From Amyloporia xantha (Eukaryota > Basidiomycota > Agaricomycetes > Polyporales > Adustoporiaceae), in NCBI GenBank assembly GCA_036971615.1, contig JAYKKR010000043.1, positions 124,001 to 188,000 of the forward strand: a DNA stretch of 64,000 nucleotides, read 5' to 3'. The position numbers and the translations under genes were made by a program. The notes under the pieces are model-generated. The model did not search any database. It worked only from the letters and a program-made list of their open reading frames with translations, and was not told the origin of the DNA. Below are positions 35,642-47,407 of the stretch, piece by piece; within the stretch, counting starts at the first letter, position 1, and each line of letters starts with the position of its first letter.

Positions 35642-36397
35642 TTATTTTCTTTTCGCGGAGACCTCTGCTGCAGTGCCGGCATTAACGAGCTTCAAGACAC
35701 GGAAACCCATATCCACGGTCATCATCAATGGCACGACGAAGAACGGGATGTAGCTCGAGAGGAGCATGACCATCTGAGTCGAAGTGACCGAGATCAATTT
35801 TGCAGCGATAGTTTCGGCGGAAGTGATCGGGGTGGCTAGTATGACAGTAAGGCAGGGTAGAGTTGTCGTGGTGGCGGATGCAGCGTAGATCAGCAATAAG
35901 ACATAGATGGCGGGTGAGCCTGTGCAAAACAAATTCAGCATCTCAGCTCAAAAATCGAGCATTGTGACACGGACCTTTCCACAGTCCACGCATTCCGATA
36001 AGAAAGACAGGAAGTTGGAAGAAGCTGAAGGCAATAAGGGGTGTGAGCCGGACCTCCCTGGATATAATCTAGCAACTTACGCCTCCATCATGATGAACGT
36101 GTGGAACCAAACGTATTTATCAGTTTCTCCGAAGAAGCCCATGACACCGCCAATCAGAGGGTCATTGTAATTTGTGATGTAATATTTCGTGATAGATTTC
36201 ATGAAATCGGGAACGAGGGCAGGTGGGTATATGACCTGCAAGTCCACGAGGAGTGTGGCAGAGGTGTGCATCTGGGAGGAGAAGGTGTGAGATGATTTAA
36301 CATATTATGAGATATCCAAGAAGCAATTGAGACTCACTGCGAAGAACATGAAGTACATTAAGTCCAGAGGACGGGATGTAAGCGGCGTTCTCGCCAT
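35642..36397 (-). CDS. TMEM97/sigma-2 receptor-like EXPERA-domain protein
   Basis: Four exons, 36338-36397, 36081-36271, 35975-36024, 35642-35919; 192 aa, ATG at 36397, phases closing. Four-helix EXPERA fold: RPLDLMYFMFFAMHTSATLLVDLQ (TM1 with the family Asp), a luminal loop, WFHTFIMMEAFFQLPVFLIGM (TM2 with the conserved Glu/Phe-Gln-Leu-Pro), AIYVLLLIYAASATTTTLPCL (TM3), MLLSSYIPFFVVPLMMTVDM (TM4), and a C-terminal KRK tail compatible with ER retention. Members act in sterol homeostasis in the ER (TMEM97 binds cholesterol and NPC1, and EBP is an isomerase of the same fold). Overall pattern and length fit TMEM97 better than EBP. Divergent from TRM82 (444 bp between starts). Confidence 0.82.
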
Positions 36398-36841
36398 GAC
36401 CTTGATCGTTAACGAAGAGCTGCGCAACAAGCTAATGTCTCTAAACTAACCATTGAATGAGTAGAAATATTTAGGAAGAGCCTTATAACGCCTAGAGGCT
36501 CCTCGTACCTATCGTGGGTTCTGACTGTGGAGCTATTCCTATTCACTGCTATTCACGAAGAGCGATTCCAATGCTGCCGCTTGGTAGGTGAGCAACTAGG
36601 AGCCCTGACCAAACACCAACTCTGCTCCCTTATTATTTAAGAAGCCAGTATCGTACGACCGTCGGTCTTCTGAAAGCGTGCAGAGAGAAGCGAATCGCCA
36701 GGCCATGATGGAAGTCTAATATTTACATATAGCTAGCCAACCCTAACCCGGGATCAATATCCCCGCCGAGCGCCTTTCTCAAAGTGGCTGGGCATAATTT
36801 CTATGTAGAGCACCAGTGTACTTGGTCTCGTAAAGATCATA

Positions 36842-39033
36842 ATGTCTTTCTTTCCCCATTCTCAACTATTTTGCGGATCGACGAGAACGCTTGTGATATC
36901 TGGTCCGCATATTCAAGTCGTAGATTCCCAGTGTGTTAGGATCTCTCTCGGCAGACGACTTGGAACTGACTGAAGTAGAGATGGCGGCCTGCTACATTCA
37001 ACCCTCAGCTCGGGGGACGTGGAGCAGGACACAATAGCAAACTCCGGGCCTATACGTTGCGCTGCAGTAGACGAGACTTTTTCTTATGTGGTAACAGCAG
37101 GAGATGACAAAAAGCTGAGGGTCTGGGAGATTAATGGGCTGAATGTGCTCAGCGAGAGGTATGATTCTACTACCGCAAATGGAGGGCAAACGCATTGATA
37201 TTTGCTGTGGAATACAGAGAATTGCCCAAAAAGCCCACTGCAGTTCACTTCACTCGTGACGGGCAATCCATTCTTGTATCCGACAAATTCGGGGACGTCT
37301 TCAGGTAAACTATGCTCACTTGTCAGATCTTTGAAAATCTGTTCACGATGGTATTGCATAGCTATCCACTGCATCCAAAGTCTGCAACGACGTCCAGCCA
37401 GCCTGCCGCAGGCTCAAAGCGGGGTGCCCTCACATCGCACGAAAATCCATCGGACGGAGACCTTATCCTCGGTCATGTTTCGCTCCTCACCTGTTTTCTT
37501 CTCTCGCCCGATGAAAAATGCATCATTACAGCGGACCGCGACGAGCATATACGGGTAAGCTGGTACCCGCAGGGATATGTCATTGAGCGCTATTGCCTCG
37601 GTCACGAGAAGTTCGTCATTTCAGTTCACTGATATATCCTCCTTGGCTCACGTGCGTCTGCACCCGCTGGATTGGAGATTTGTTTCAGCACTCCATATTC
37701 CGTCATTTTCGCCGTCGACGCTCGTCTCGGGTGGAGGAGATCCCATGCTCAAAATTTGGGACTGGATGTCCGGCACGCTCCTTTCTGAGATTTCGGTACT
37801 TGAAGTCATAGAGCCGTTCATCAAAGTGAAAGCGCCGAAGTATAAGTGGGGCCGCGAGGATGGCGAGGGCGGGGACGGGGGCGATGGTGCTGGAAATAAT
37901 ACAAGAAGAAAAAAGAGAGGCAGGAAGGGTAAGGGCAAGCAAAAGGAAGAACAACCGGAGGGTACACCGGATGTGGACGAGGGAGAGGAGGCTGGTGAAA
38001 ATGATGAGGGTGAAACAGCTGCCCAAGCGAATGTTGAGGACAATACAGACGCTTCTGCGGTTCGACAGGACAGTGGCTTGGTCGTTGATGAAGAGACGGA
38101 TGGTAAGAATTCCACGACTGGCACAGACAAACTCGTGCTTGTGATACACAAGATTCAGACCATTGATCTCGGCGAGGACGGTCGTCTGTTGGTATTCAGC
38201 GCAGTTGGGTCAGTTGCAACGATTGATGCAAATTTCGAAGTCCCTTTCGACGCTGACTATTTCATATTATAGAGCGAGTGCGCTCTTCTATTGCTCGTTC
38301 CCGGAGTTAGGAGCTGCTGTGTCGCCGATAATTGATACCCAAGACCTGAGCCAACCCATCATCGACTTCACCATCACTCCCGATAACAAGACCTGGGTCT
38401 TGTTAGATCCTCTTCATGGAAAGGAGGATGGCACTGCTGATAAATCACAGCTGGCCGTATTGCTCTCTTGGGCGTCTGGAAAGGTAAGTCTTGGTACGTA
38501 AAGTATCGGTGTGTCGCCGATATTCATTCCCGTCATTCCCGTTTCAGCCCGTGCAAGTTCCCCACAACGAAGCGCCTGCCCCCCTGTCGACCCTGCGGAC
38601 CACTTGTGTTATCCCAGGTGCGTTTGCAGCACCCGCTCACCTATAACATTTCCCACTGATATCCGGTTCAGCAACAACTGCAGATCTCAAAACCCTTGAC
38701 ATCTACTCGGCCTTGGCTACCATGCCCAAAAATGTAGATCCGGAACACGACCCCCTGCGGCGCGACCTGCTGGCCGAGGCGGACGCTACGCCAGAACCCG
38801 ACGCTGACTCCAAGAGCACGTCGAAGGGCGGACAGAAGAAGGAACTCACACAGCGAGAACTGGCCCGGCTGAAGAAAAAGCGCGCGGTTGCCGCCACGCT
38901 GCAGGAGCAGGAGCAAAAACAGAGCCAGAGTCGGGATTCTCCTGCCACCGCTGCAGATGATGTGGAGAGGGATATTAAAAGGGCCAGATCTGAAACTGAT
39001 GTACAAGAAGGCGATGTTATGGACGAATCATGA
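36842..39033 (+). CDS. TRM82: tRNA (guanine-N7)-methyltransferase non-catalytic subunit, WD40
   Basis: Partner of Trm8 in forming m7G46 in the variable loop of tRNAs (WDR4 in animals). Exons 36842-36930, 36979-37158, 37218-37304, 37362-37610, 37678-38208, 38273-38483, 38548-38617, 38672-39033; 592 aa, all phases closing. WD40 propeller: VVTAGDDKKLRVWEI, PTAVHFTRDGQSILVSDKFGDVF, GHVSLLTCFLLSPDEKCIITADRDEHIRVS, and the Trm82 hallmark YPQGYVIERYCLGHEKFVSALHIPS, then LVSGGGDPMLKIWDW. A roughly 75-residue, highly charged Gly/Lys/Glu insertion (about residues 260-335) interrupts the propeller, and the C-terminus has a charged helix (ELTQRELARLKKKRAVAATL). Ends 245 bp from the convergent GH47 gene. 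Confidence 0.93.
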
Positions 39034-39278
39034 CATGCGAAAGGAAGGGCGTGAAACTATCGCGTCCCGCGGTCGCGAAAATCCTCAGCCCCATATCACC
39101 TGCACTGCAAGGATGGGCCAGGCCCTGAAGAAACCATTTCGCAAACTGACCAATATTTCACACTATCACTGAACCAGCACGACCGGCCGCCCAATGAGGC
39201 TTACCTTCTAAGCTAGAGGCACAAAAGTACATGAAATAAATATCGCACGCGAGGGGTGTTCCCGATGATAATGTCAGA

Positions 39279-41444
39279 TTAAGGTATACTATATGCCGCC
39301 TTCTCCCAGTCGGTCCATTGAAATATGGGCAACGGATGCGCCTCAGTGTTGAACACCCATTGGTCCAGGGGTATGAGCTCTTGATCAGTGAAGAGCAAGT
39401 ATAAATATTTGAGCCTGTGGGGAAGCCAACGTTAGACTACCACACATAGATCACCCTCAGACCGGGACTCACGTTTCCGCCATGAAGAAACTGATGAGAA
39501 GCTTTCAGTGAGTTGTCAGGTGAGATTACAGCGAACAAACGGACCTAGGCATCTCGTTTTTCTTCGGAGCAGGAGACTCGTCAACGTTGAGCAGACTCGC
39601 GTACCCGCTGTCTGTCTTAGCTTCCCTCTCGATGGCTTGGAAGACGGACCAGCCTCTTTCCCTCCAACTTTCGTCGCCTGTGGTTCTCCACAGAATATAA
39701 AAGCTTTCCACAGCCTGGACAGAGCAATCAGCCTTCAACTACACAAGCCAGGCGGGCCGTCACGAACCTCCGGTCTCAAGTAATACCCCGCCTTGCGCGA
39801 GCCATAATCACGCTCAGCCTTCGGCTTCGGCTGCACCTCCGCGAGGCCGGGCGGCACCCCTCCCTGTCTCCCCGCCTCCACCCACCGGTCCAAATGGTCG
39901 ACCCACAGCCCGCCATAGGGGTTCTCGGGAGACTTGCGTATCGACTGCATGTGCACCTCGTCCGGTCCCAGGCCGCTCGGGTGGTCCGCGTATGTCATCC
40001 AGCAGGTATATGCGAGGCCGCGGGCCGCCCACTCGTGCAGCTCGCGGTCGTGCGCGGGGAGGTCGAGCGTGTGCGCGCCGAGGGCGAGGAGGCCGGGGAG
40101 GAAGCAGGACAGGTGCTCGAAGGTGTGGCTGGGCGACCCGCCGGTGGTGTCGGTGACGTACAGCAGCTTCCGCGTGGGCGTGATGTAGAGCAGATTCTGG
40201 ATTATGCTGTTTGCGGCACGCAGGTCTGTTGATGCGAGTAAGGGTGAACAAACTGGATAGACCTGAGCGTAAAGGTGGCTTACATAGATCTCGTGCTTTG
40301 GTTTCTGTCCTGGAGGTCAGAAGCCATTGCTTGAGGAGGTATTCATGCGCACTGTCCGCGAATGCGCCAACGGAGAAGTGTTCTGCGAGGGGTCTCGTCA
40401 TTCACTCTTATAAAACTTCAGAGTACCACATACGATTCGACGGTGTACCCTTGGCTAGACTCCACTTCGTCGGAAACATGCCCTCCGTTACGTTTGCATC
40501 ACGCATGATGTCCATGATCCTCTCAACCTAAAGCCCCAACATGGTCAATGTCGTGTGATGACTTCGGAGTGAGAACTGCCGCCTTACATCATCAAAGTAC
40601 GGTCTCCGGCCAGTCAAATGTGCGAGATACTTGTATTCGAGTTGACAGCTCAGAGCTTCCGACCAGAGTACTGTCCCTCTTGTCCAACCGTCTTTAGTCT
40701 TCCCGCTGTGTGATGGTAGTGTGAGCAGTGCCACAGGGCAGCCAGGCGGTATAACTCACGTCACAGTGTTGATAGCGTACTTTGGAAGTCCAGATGTCGT
40801 GTTCAATGCAGGAAGAAGCATCCGTCCCAGATCGTCTGCACGGGTGAGCAGTATTGGTTCGCCCGAGAGAGCATATGCGGAAAGTAAACCGCCGAGATAG
40901 CGTATAACAGTTTCAAAGAAGGGAGCGTAAGACCTCTGTGGAGACACCAGTTCATCAAGATCTTGTATACCCAGGGATTATTAGGAACGGGACGTACCGA
41001 GTCCAGAAAGAATGTCATATTAGCAATGACAGGGATCGCCTCGTAAAACTCGTTATGGAGACCCATGATCCACATAGTATCTAGGCCATCTATTAATGTT
41101 ACTCCCCATCCATTGAAGCTTGCATAATGGTCAGTCAGGCCGATTGATAGTCCTGGTCGGCGTACTCACTTGTTGACTGCGCTGTCAGAAAGAGGCAGAA
41201 GCTCGTCGCTTTGCCCAGCAAACTCCTTGTATCCAGCGTATGCGTGTAAGAATGCATTTCTGACAGCATCTGCCCGCGCATTCCACTTCTTGCTTCCACG
41301 CTGGGGCAGACGGAAACTGGGAGGATGGCCAAAGGGATGAGGCAAGGAGTGGTCGAACGCAGGCCAAGCAAAGAACAAAATGCCCCAGAGAAATAGAGCT
41401 GCTCCCAGAGCATATGGGACAAGCCGGGCTATGGGTTTATGCAT
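39279..41444 (-). CDS. Class I alpha-1,2-mannosidase, glycoside hydrolase family 47
   Basis: Trims alpha-1,2-linked mannoses from N-glycans in the ER/Golgi. Ten exons (41170-41444, 40998-41118, 40760-40935, 40588-40705, 40449-40527, 40284-40382, 39768-40225, 39545-39714, 39473-39490, 39279-39414); 549 aa. The exon at 39473-39490 is only 18 nt. Type II membrane anchor near the N-terminus ([17 protein letters not shown]). GH47 motifs: [109 protein letters not shown] and the terminal Ca2+-binding region [12 protein letters not shown]. The catalytic acidic residues in these motifs are present. The sequence cannot tell ER-type from Golgi-type specificity with certainty. Confidence 0.93.
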
Positions 41445-41585
41445 GACTATTAGCAGCTGCAGACTGGCGGCAGGCGTACGACTGCTCGTGTGCCTGTGTC
41501 GATTGAGAGCAGAACTAAGTACGGTGAACCGTCTTCCAGCGCCGTCAAAGCAGGTGGGTCGGACTGTAGAATCATGTAAGGACTT

Positions 41586-41594
41586 GTGATATAT
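41586..41594 (-). promoter_or_regulatory. TATA-like element upstream of the GH47 gene
   Basis: CTATATATC on the minus strand, about 145 bp upstream of the ATG at 41444. An 83-codon open frame (non-ATG-checked) spans it and ends 5 nt before that ATG; the TATA position argues that frame is mostly untranscribed. Confidence 0.35.
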
Positions 41595-42162
41595 AGTGCC
41601 TCTGGCCTCAAGCCGCGAGGATCAGTCTCAGGCCAAGCAGAAATAGCGCTCGAGTAGGGCGTGCTGTAGATGAATCGATCATCTCGACGGGTGTCGGACA
41701 CTAATTAGGAAGGTGAGTTAGTATGTTCGATTTTATCCAGCATCCGGAAATCGACTTCTCTGTTTGGACTCAATCCTACTGCACGATTATCACATTCTGT
41801 GTGGAAAACTGGATGGAGAAGGGGTCGACTGCTGCACATAAATGATGTTGCAGTATAGTATTCTCACTTTCATGTATCCCAATTCCTCATGTCTCCTTCG
41901 TTCGTTCCGACCATGTCCTGCTGAAAGCTCCCAATGCACAAGTCACATTCATTCAGGTGTGGCTACAGTTGGACCGCTGCTATCAGAGATATCAACTTCG
42001 TAATATAGCGAATTGAACGGCAGACATGCGCGCCCGGCGCTAGGTCCCGCCCTGACGTCGGGCTTTATGTAATCAAGCGCTCATCTTGACTATGACAAAC
42101 CTCCGCAGTGACGTTGCTATCATTTATGTATCTACCTGCGAGGAAGTCGATCCTCTTTGAAA

Positions 42163-42762
42163 ATGCCGGACGGATCGTCAAACAATGCGTCCAAACCAAC
42201 CACTTCTGCTCAATCCCTTCCACCAGGGATGGTCCTTGGACCTGACGGCAAGCCCTGCAAAATCTGTACCGCATTCCGCAACTGGAAACCGGCGACTGAG
42301 AAGAACCAAGCGCAGGACGGAAAACAGAAAGGTCGGGGGTCCACAGCTGCCATGATGGCAGCTCTTGCATCTGGCAAGCGTCTCGCGTCCCAGCCAGAGA
42401 CGGATACTCGCCCAGAACATTGCCCGCCAGACGTTGAGCAGCTCGGTCGAGCGACATGGACCTTCCTCCACACGACGGCTGCGTACTACCCGGAGCGCCC
42501 TACGCCAAACCAGCGAGCTAACATGCTCAGCCTCCTTCGCTCTCTCCCCATACTATACCCTTGCTCGCACTGTGCATCGCATCTCGAAACGAACGTCAAG
42601 GATCACCCGCCAGACGTGAGCGGAAGGGTCGGGTTGAGCAGGTGGCTATGCGAGCGGCATAACGACGTGAACGAGAGGCTAGGGAAAGCAAAGTTCGATT
42701 GCTCAACTGAGAAGACGGATGAACGTTGGAAAGACGGTCCGGCTGATGGCAGTTGCGATTAA
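42163..42762 (+). CDS. ERV1: Mitochondrial FAD-linked sulfhydryl oxidase
   Basis: Re-oxidises Mia40 in the intermembrane-space disulfide relay and passes electrons to cytochrome c. Intronless, 199 aa; true ATG at 42163 (MPDGSSNN). N-terminal flexible segment with the shuttle pair KPCKIC (Cys32, Cys35), then the ERV/ALR core: ELGRATWTFLHTTAAYYP-like helix (here QLGRATWTFLH), active-site YPCSHCASHL (CxxC), FAD-contacting WLCERHNDVNERLGK, and the structural Cys of KFDC. All catalytic and structural cysteines of the family are present. A GTGAGT shortly after the stop could be a 3' UTR intron donor. The gene is divergent from GH47, with 718 bp between start codons. Confidence 0.94.
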   Translation: MPDGSSNNASKPTTSAQSLPPGMVLGPDGKPCKICTAFRNWKPATEKNQAQDGKQKGRGSTAAMMAALASGKRLASQPETDTRPEHCPPDVEQLGRATWTFLHTTAAYYPERPTPNQRANMLSLLRSLPILYPCSHCASHLETNVKDHPPDVSGRVGLSRWLCERHNDVNERLGKAKFDCSTEKTDERWKDGPADGSCD

Positions 42763-44593
42763 TGCAAGGTGAGTTATGGATTTTTCTCTATCGTTGTTTC
42801 TGACCATAACAATGGTTTCTGTGAAACCTGCTGAACCCGGCAATCTGTCTGTGTCGCAGCCGCTGTCTTCTCATTTTCGAAGCGCGCGATTTATACGGGA
42901 GAAAAGTCTTGCATGTCGTACTGTATCCACTACTCAATCATACCTCACTATATCGACCACTTTGGAAATCCTCTGCGACTAACTGAATTTGCAACAGCCC
43001 ACCAGGCATCCACTTGCCCATGTTATCGCAGTCTTCATCTCGGAGTCAGGCTCTGCTGGTGATTACCACATGTTTGATCTACTTGTTCATTGGTAGACGA
43101 TGGTCATCCCAAGGATAGCTTAGAATTCTGGCCCCGAGGCACGTCTGCCTATCTACTGGACATCTCGGCGCAGCAGCGAGACTTCACACTGTTGGTCGGT
43201 CTATCAAGCCGTCCGACAATAGCTGCGGATTTCAGATGAGATCTTGGCGTACCCCTCATGCTGCGAGAGCGAAGATATTTGGTATGCGTATATTGTATCA
43301 TTTATACATGTGGTCTCGTTTACTCGCATGTACTCTGCCAATTTCTCCAGTGTGAGAGCCGCCAGTGACTACATATATCCAAATACGCGACGCGACATTC
43401 ATAACAGTGCAAACTACAACTAACTCCATAGTTTTTTGAGACTTAGTTTCATGGATCAAGGAGACATACAAGCCAGCATATTGCCAGTTCGTGGATAGTG
43501 TGAGTGATTGTATCATGCGTTGATGCAAGGAGGTGTAAGTCGAGGAATTTGTATATGCAAGAGAAAATCTACCGACGCATCTTTGAACAGACCTGAATAT
43601 GAAATGTTTGGATGACAACAATTAGTACAGCGTTTATAACAGAAATTCAAATGGGCTAGTGTACAGCAGGCGTGCGAGCCTGTCAATCCTGTCTAATTGT
43701 ATCTCGACTCACCTGCAGGTATTGTGAACATTTTGTAGTGATGGGATTGGGTTCTTGTGCGTGTCGCATCGCTCTCTTCACTCAACAATAGAGTTCAACG
43801 TTGGCACGCTAGCTAGACGACCTCGCAGTTTGCAATGATATTCACTATTGTTGAACTTTGTATAAATACGCTCTTGTCGATGACATTGCTATGATCCAAA
43901 ACCTCGACACGCACATCTCACGTCCGCTCTTTGCAACGGAGACGGCATTCTTTTTTCTCGCATTCTCATGCTCAGGCTGTCTGTATTGATCCTATATAAG
44001 TGAGTTGGTCCAGTTGTCCGTGCCCGCTGACTGTCCAATACTTCTGCGAAGCACACGCACAGGAAAAACTGGCCATTATGCTTTGAAAGGTGCCTACCGG
44101 GATTGGCTGTTCGGGAGATTTGCGTTACTGCTTTGCTATGCGTTGTGATTGTAGAAGGGTTTGCAATCACGACGCATAGCTGATCAGCAATGTTGGCGCT
44201 GTCGACATCAGACCCATCTCACGACGATAAACGAGCGGTCACTGAAAGAGGATGAGAATACCGAGAGGGTAAGGCTTCTATGATACTAAGGTGAAGACGG
44301 GAAACTTCAGTCGTCAGTTTTGGGAGTACTTCGTGGCCTATTGTATGCAGAGCGATACCTTCCTCATCTCTGCGGCTCAACCTGAATTTGAGATGTTCGT
44401 GTGTTTTGTACAATCGCATTTTGCATGCATACATCAGCCATCACGGAAGAAGTGAACGAAGCACATCGTAGCCACATCATTGCTCATATGTTACAAGCGA
44501 CAAGACCGATCTTACAGTGAACAAATTCCATAGTAGTACAATATGCGTTGTGATTCGAAAAGGGTCGGGCGGAGTAAATCACTATCTTCATGA
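42763..44593. other. Gene-free interval
   Basis: No ORF over about 107 codons and no recognisable motif on either strand. Downstream flanks of ERV1 (+) and the unidentified minus-strand gene. Confidence 0.5.
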
Positions 44594-45774
44594 CTAGAAG
44601 GAATGATTTCCGCTGGCAAAGTCGACATCCACGTCGCGACGACAAGGTGGCGATGGACAGTCAAGCAACTGCATAGAAAGTTCGACGTTGAGGTCGTTAG
44701 CAGAGATCTCCGAGGACGCGATGCCATTGTTGTCAGGCTGCGACATGACGGCAGGGTCGAAGGGGAAAGTGAGCAGGTCTAAGTAAGGACCGGTCACATC
44801 CCTCCACAGGAGACCATCCGGGAAGGCCCGTTGACGCTGCTCGTCCTCCTCATCAGAAAATGTGTGTAAACTCTGTTCTTCTGTAGCAGTACGAACAGGT
44901 CAGAAAATTCATTGGAACAGGGCACATTAGACGTAGTTTCAATAATTACCTGCCAAATGGGCAGCTGTTATGTGCGCTTGAAAGGTACCGTCTGCAGTGG
45001 GTGGGTATGTGGGCCGTTTCACTGATTGCTCAGCATACACGGGACACCATACTTCCGTCTCAGTAGTGTTCTGCCAATACGGGGTCCCCGAATCAGAGAG
45101 CTCCGAGTCGTGGACCAGAATATCAGGCGATTTGGAAAATGGAGAGACGTCGTATTGGTTACTATTCCAGTCCGAAGATGTTGACTCTGGGAATCCTGAA
45201 ATAGTGTGGCCCAGGATTTGCCTTTGCTCTGTATTGTTACCACCCTCCTCTCCTCGTATAAGGTAGAAATGTAGAGTCTGCCAATAGGAGATAAGCCATT
45301 GCTCTGCTTGGATTGGCATGGCCGTAAGGCTATGAAGGAAGCTTCCACCGGAATGTGAATCTGTACATTGGTAGATCAGAATGGCCAAGGGAAGCAGATA
45401 CGGGAACGGGTTACCATAGGTGTGGCCGATGGAAGGACTATTGCTCGCCATAACGTTGTTGTCCGGGTCGTATAAACCGAGATGTTCTTGTGGAAGCGGC
45501 ACCCGTGAATCGTTCGATGCAGCGCCGTGTTGCAGGCCTTCAGCAAAGTCGTACTGTACTGTATCAAATCGGATGCATTCCGTATTCACATGTGCATTGC
45601 AGAAGTGGGAACCTGTATTTTGATAGATTAATACAGTAAATAATACCACATCAAAGATTAGGTACCGCGGTGATGGACGTGAGATGGATCAACAGTCCTG
45701 AAATGCTCATACAATATTCCGTAGCCATGATGCCAGTTTCCAGCAAAACGTGAGAGTGAGCTCCAGAAAGGCAT
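44594..45774 (-). CDS. Unidentified 334-aa protein
   Basis: I do not recognise this protein. Four exons, 45666-45774, 45415-45612, 44950-45360, 44594-44880, with every intron in phase 1 and phases closing to a TAG at 44594; start MPFWSSLSRFAGNW. It is rich in His, Tyr, Trp and Ser. N-terminal segment GNWHHGYGILYEHF, then a Cys/His segment HFCNAHVNTECIRF, a middle region of Ser/Asp/Asn, WCPVYAEQ near residue 210, and an acidic C-terminal part (TFSDEEDEQRQRAFPDG, LDCPSPPCRRDVDVDF). No signal peptide or TM helix. Clean splicing and a TATA element upstream (46062-46071) argue that it is a real, lineage-restricted gene; additional 5' UTR introns are likely. Confidence 0.55.
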
Positions 45775-47407
45775 CCTATCCTGTAAACCACACTGGACTG
45801 GTATATTCCTTTAGCACAGCAGACTGACGGGATGCTCGAAATCACCACCAGTCAGGATGCGGGTAAGAAGTGCCGCAATCGTGCTGATACCTGAAGGGAC
45901 GAATGGAAGATCTAGCAGTGACGGAGATGGAGCTAGACCTAGTACCGACCGCAGCGACAGGATCGACGGGCCTCCAGCGAAATCGGGTTGTGATGCAGTT
46001 GCAGCTACTTGCAGACACAAGACTTCCGGAAGGTTGTCCCAGTATTTCCCCAAGATAGAGTCTATATATACGAAATCTTTAACGACGAAGACTCGACTCC
46101 AAAGAGAAGACGAATGTTAACATACCCCTGGTGACAGGGAGCGGACAAATCGTGACTTTGAAGCAGTGTAGATGTCTTCATGCCACTATCAACCGGCCGT
46201 TTCCACCCCATTTGTGTGGAAGTGAACATTGCAGTTGGGAACAAAGGTAACCAGCGAAAGTAAAACGAAACACGCAGTGCATCTGCGCCACTCTGGTCTG
46301 GGCCAGCCAATCACGGACAGAGCTCCCGATTGCCGGGAGTGTATGAATGTCTTAAACAGCAGTGTAGACTTATCGAATACAGATATACAGATACCGGACG
46401 ATATACATATCCAAACAAGGTGTTTGTCAGGGAAACACCCGAGTACCAACTCAGCATAACGAGAGCCTCTGGATTGACACTGCTTGTGTCTCTAATTGAA
46501 AGAGCCACGTTGCATGACAGTTATCGACTGGGTGGCACTGCCACAACAATGTCTCTGAAGAAAGCGTAATAAGGGATCGTAACATACCTCTCTATACTTA
46601 GATTGTTTGCGGCTCCCTTGACAACCTGGGTCACAACACACATTTAGATCCACAGCAGAGCAGGCCCGGGAGGTCGTGACATGTAATAATGACCGACGCA
46701 AGAAAGTGCTCGTAACCGCTTATCAAGAGGCCAAGGGAGTGCTGTCAGTGACTCGGAGAAGAAAGCAGATATATCTATGTAAGTTGTCGGCATGACAGAA
46801 AGCACCGCCGTTCGGAACCGTGGAGTAATGTGATGACTCTCAAAAAGGCAGGTATTGTTAGCACGCGACAACTTGAAGGATACACACCCACCCACAACCA
46901 TTTGATTCCGATATTCCCGCTCTCTGAAAATGCACAATTTACAGTCTGCATATGAGACTCGATTGTATTAATACTTAGTACATCATACTAACATTGGTCA
47001 ACTTCTTCCCATGAGCGATTTCAGAAACGAATTCTGGTAACCTGCGTGTCTAAGATCGCAACACTGAGGGAAAGCTACGGCGAGAGCTATGTGGTTCTCG
47101 GATATTACTGAGACAATTATAAAACGTCTCTGATGCTGCGTGACAGCTACCAATTTCTGTTGCAGACTTCTGAACGTCCTGAAATGGCTCTTTCACGACG
47201 AGTAGATTCTCAGTCTTGATAGGTGATCCATAAAAAGGCAAACGCATTTATGTCGATGTAACTAGAGAAATCAAGTTCTCAACATGCCTGCGCTCATGCT
47301 TGAGATAATAATCACATACATCAGCACTAATATAACGAATTACCCCGACCGCCCCACAAGCAGCGACTTACTTTCCGCGTTATATAGACAACATCAAGGA
47401 GTGAGCC
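45775..47407. other. Upstream region of the 334-aa gene; no further gene supported
   Basis: Contains the TATA-like element at 46062-46071 and a probable 5' UTR intron (donor GTATCA near 45895, acceptor TTTACAG near 45781). A Cys-rich minus-strand fragment (NVCCDPGCQGSRKQSKYRE, about 46590-46660), followed by a good GTATGT donor, may be an exon of another unrecognised gene. Confidence 0.4.
46062..46071 (-). promoter_or_regulatory. TATA-like element of the 334-aa gene
   Basis: TATATATAGA on the minus strand, about 290 bp upstream of the ATG at 45774. There is no intervening in-frame ATG in the likely leader. Confidence 0.4.

Noticed and set aside
41450..41701. 83-codon frame ending 5 nt before the GH47 start, as a possible upstream ORF or extra exon
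   Set aside because: A TATA-like element lies within it, so most of it is probably promoter. The GH47 N-terminus with its membrane anchor is complete without it.
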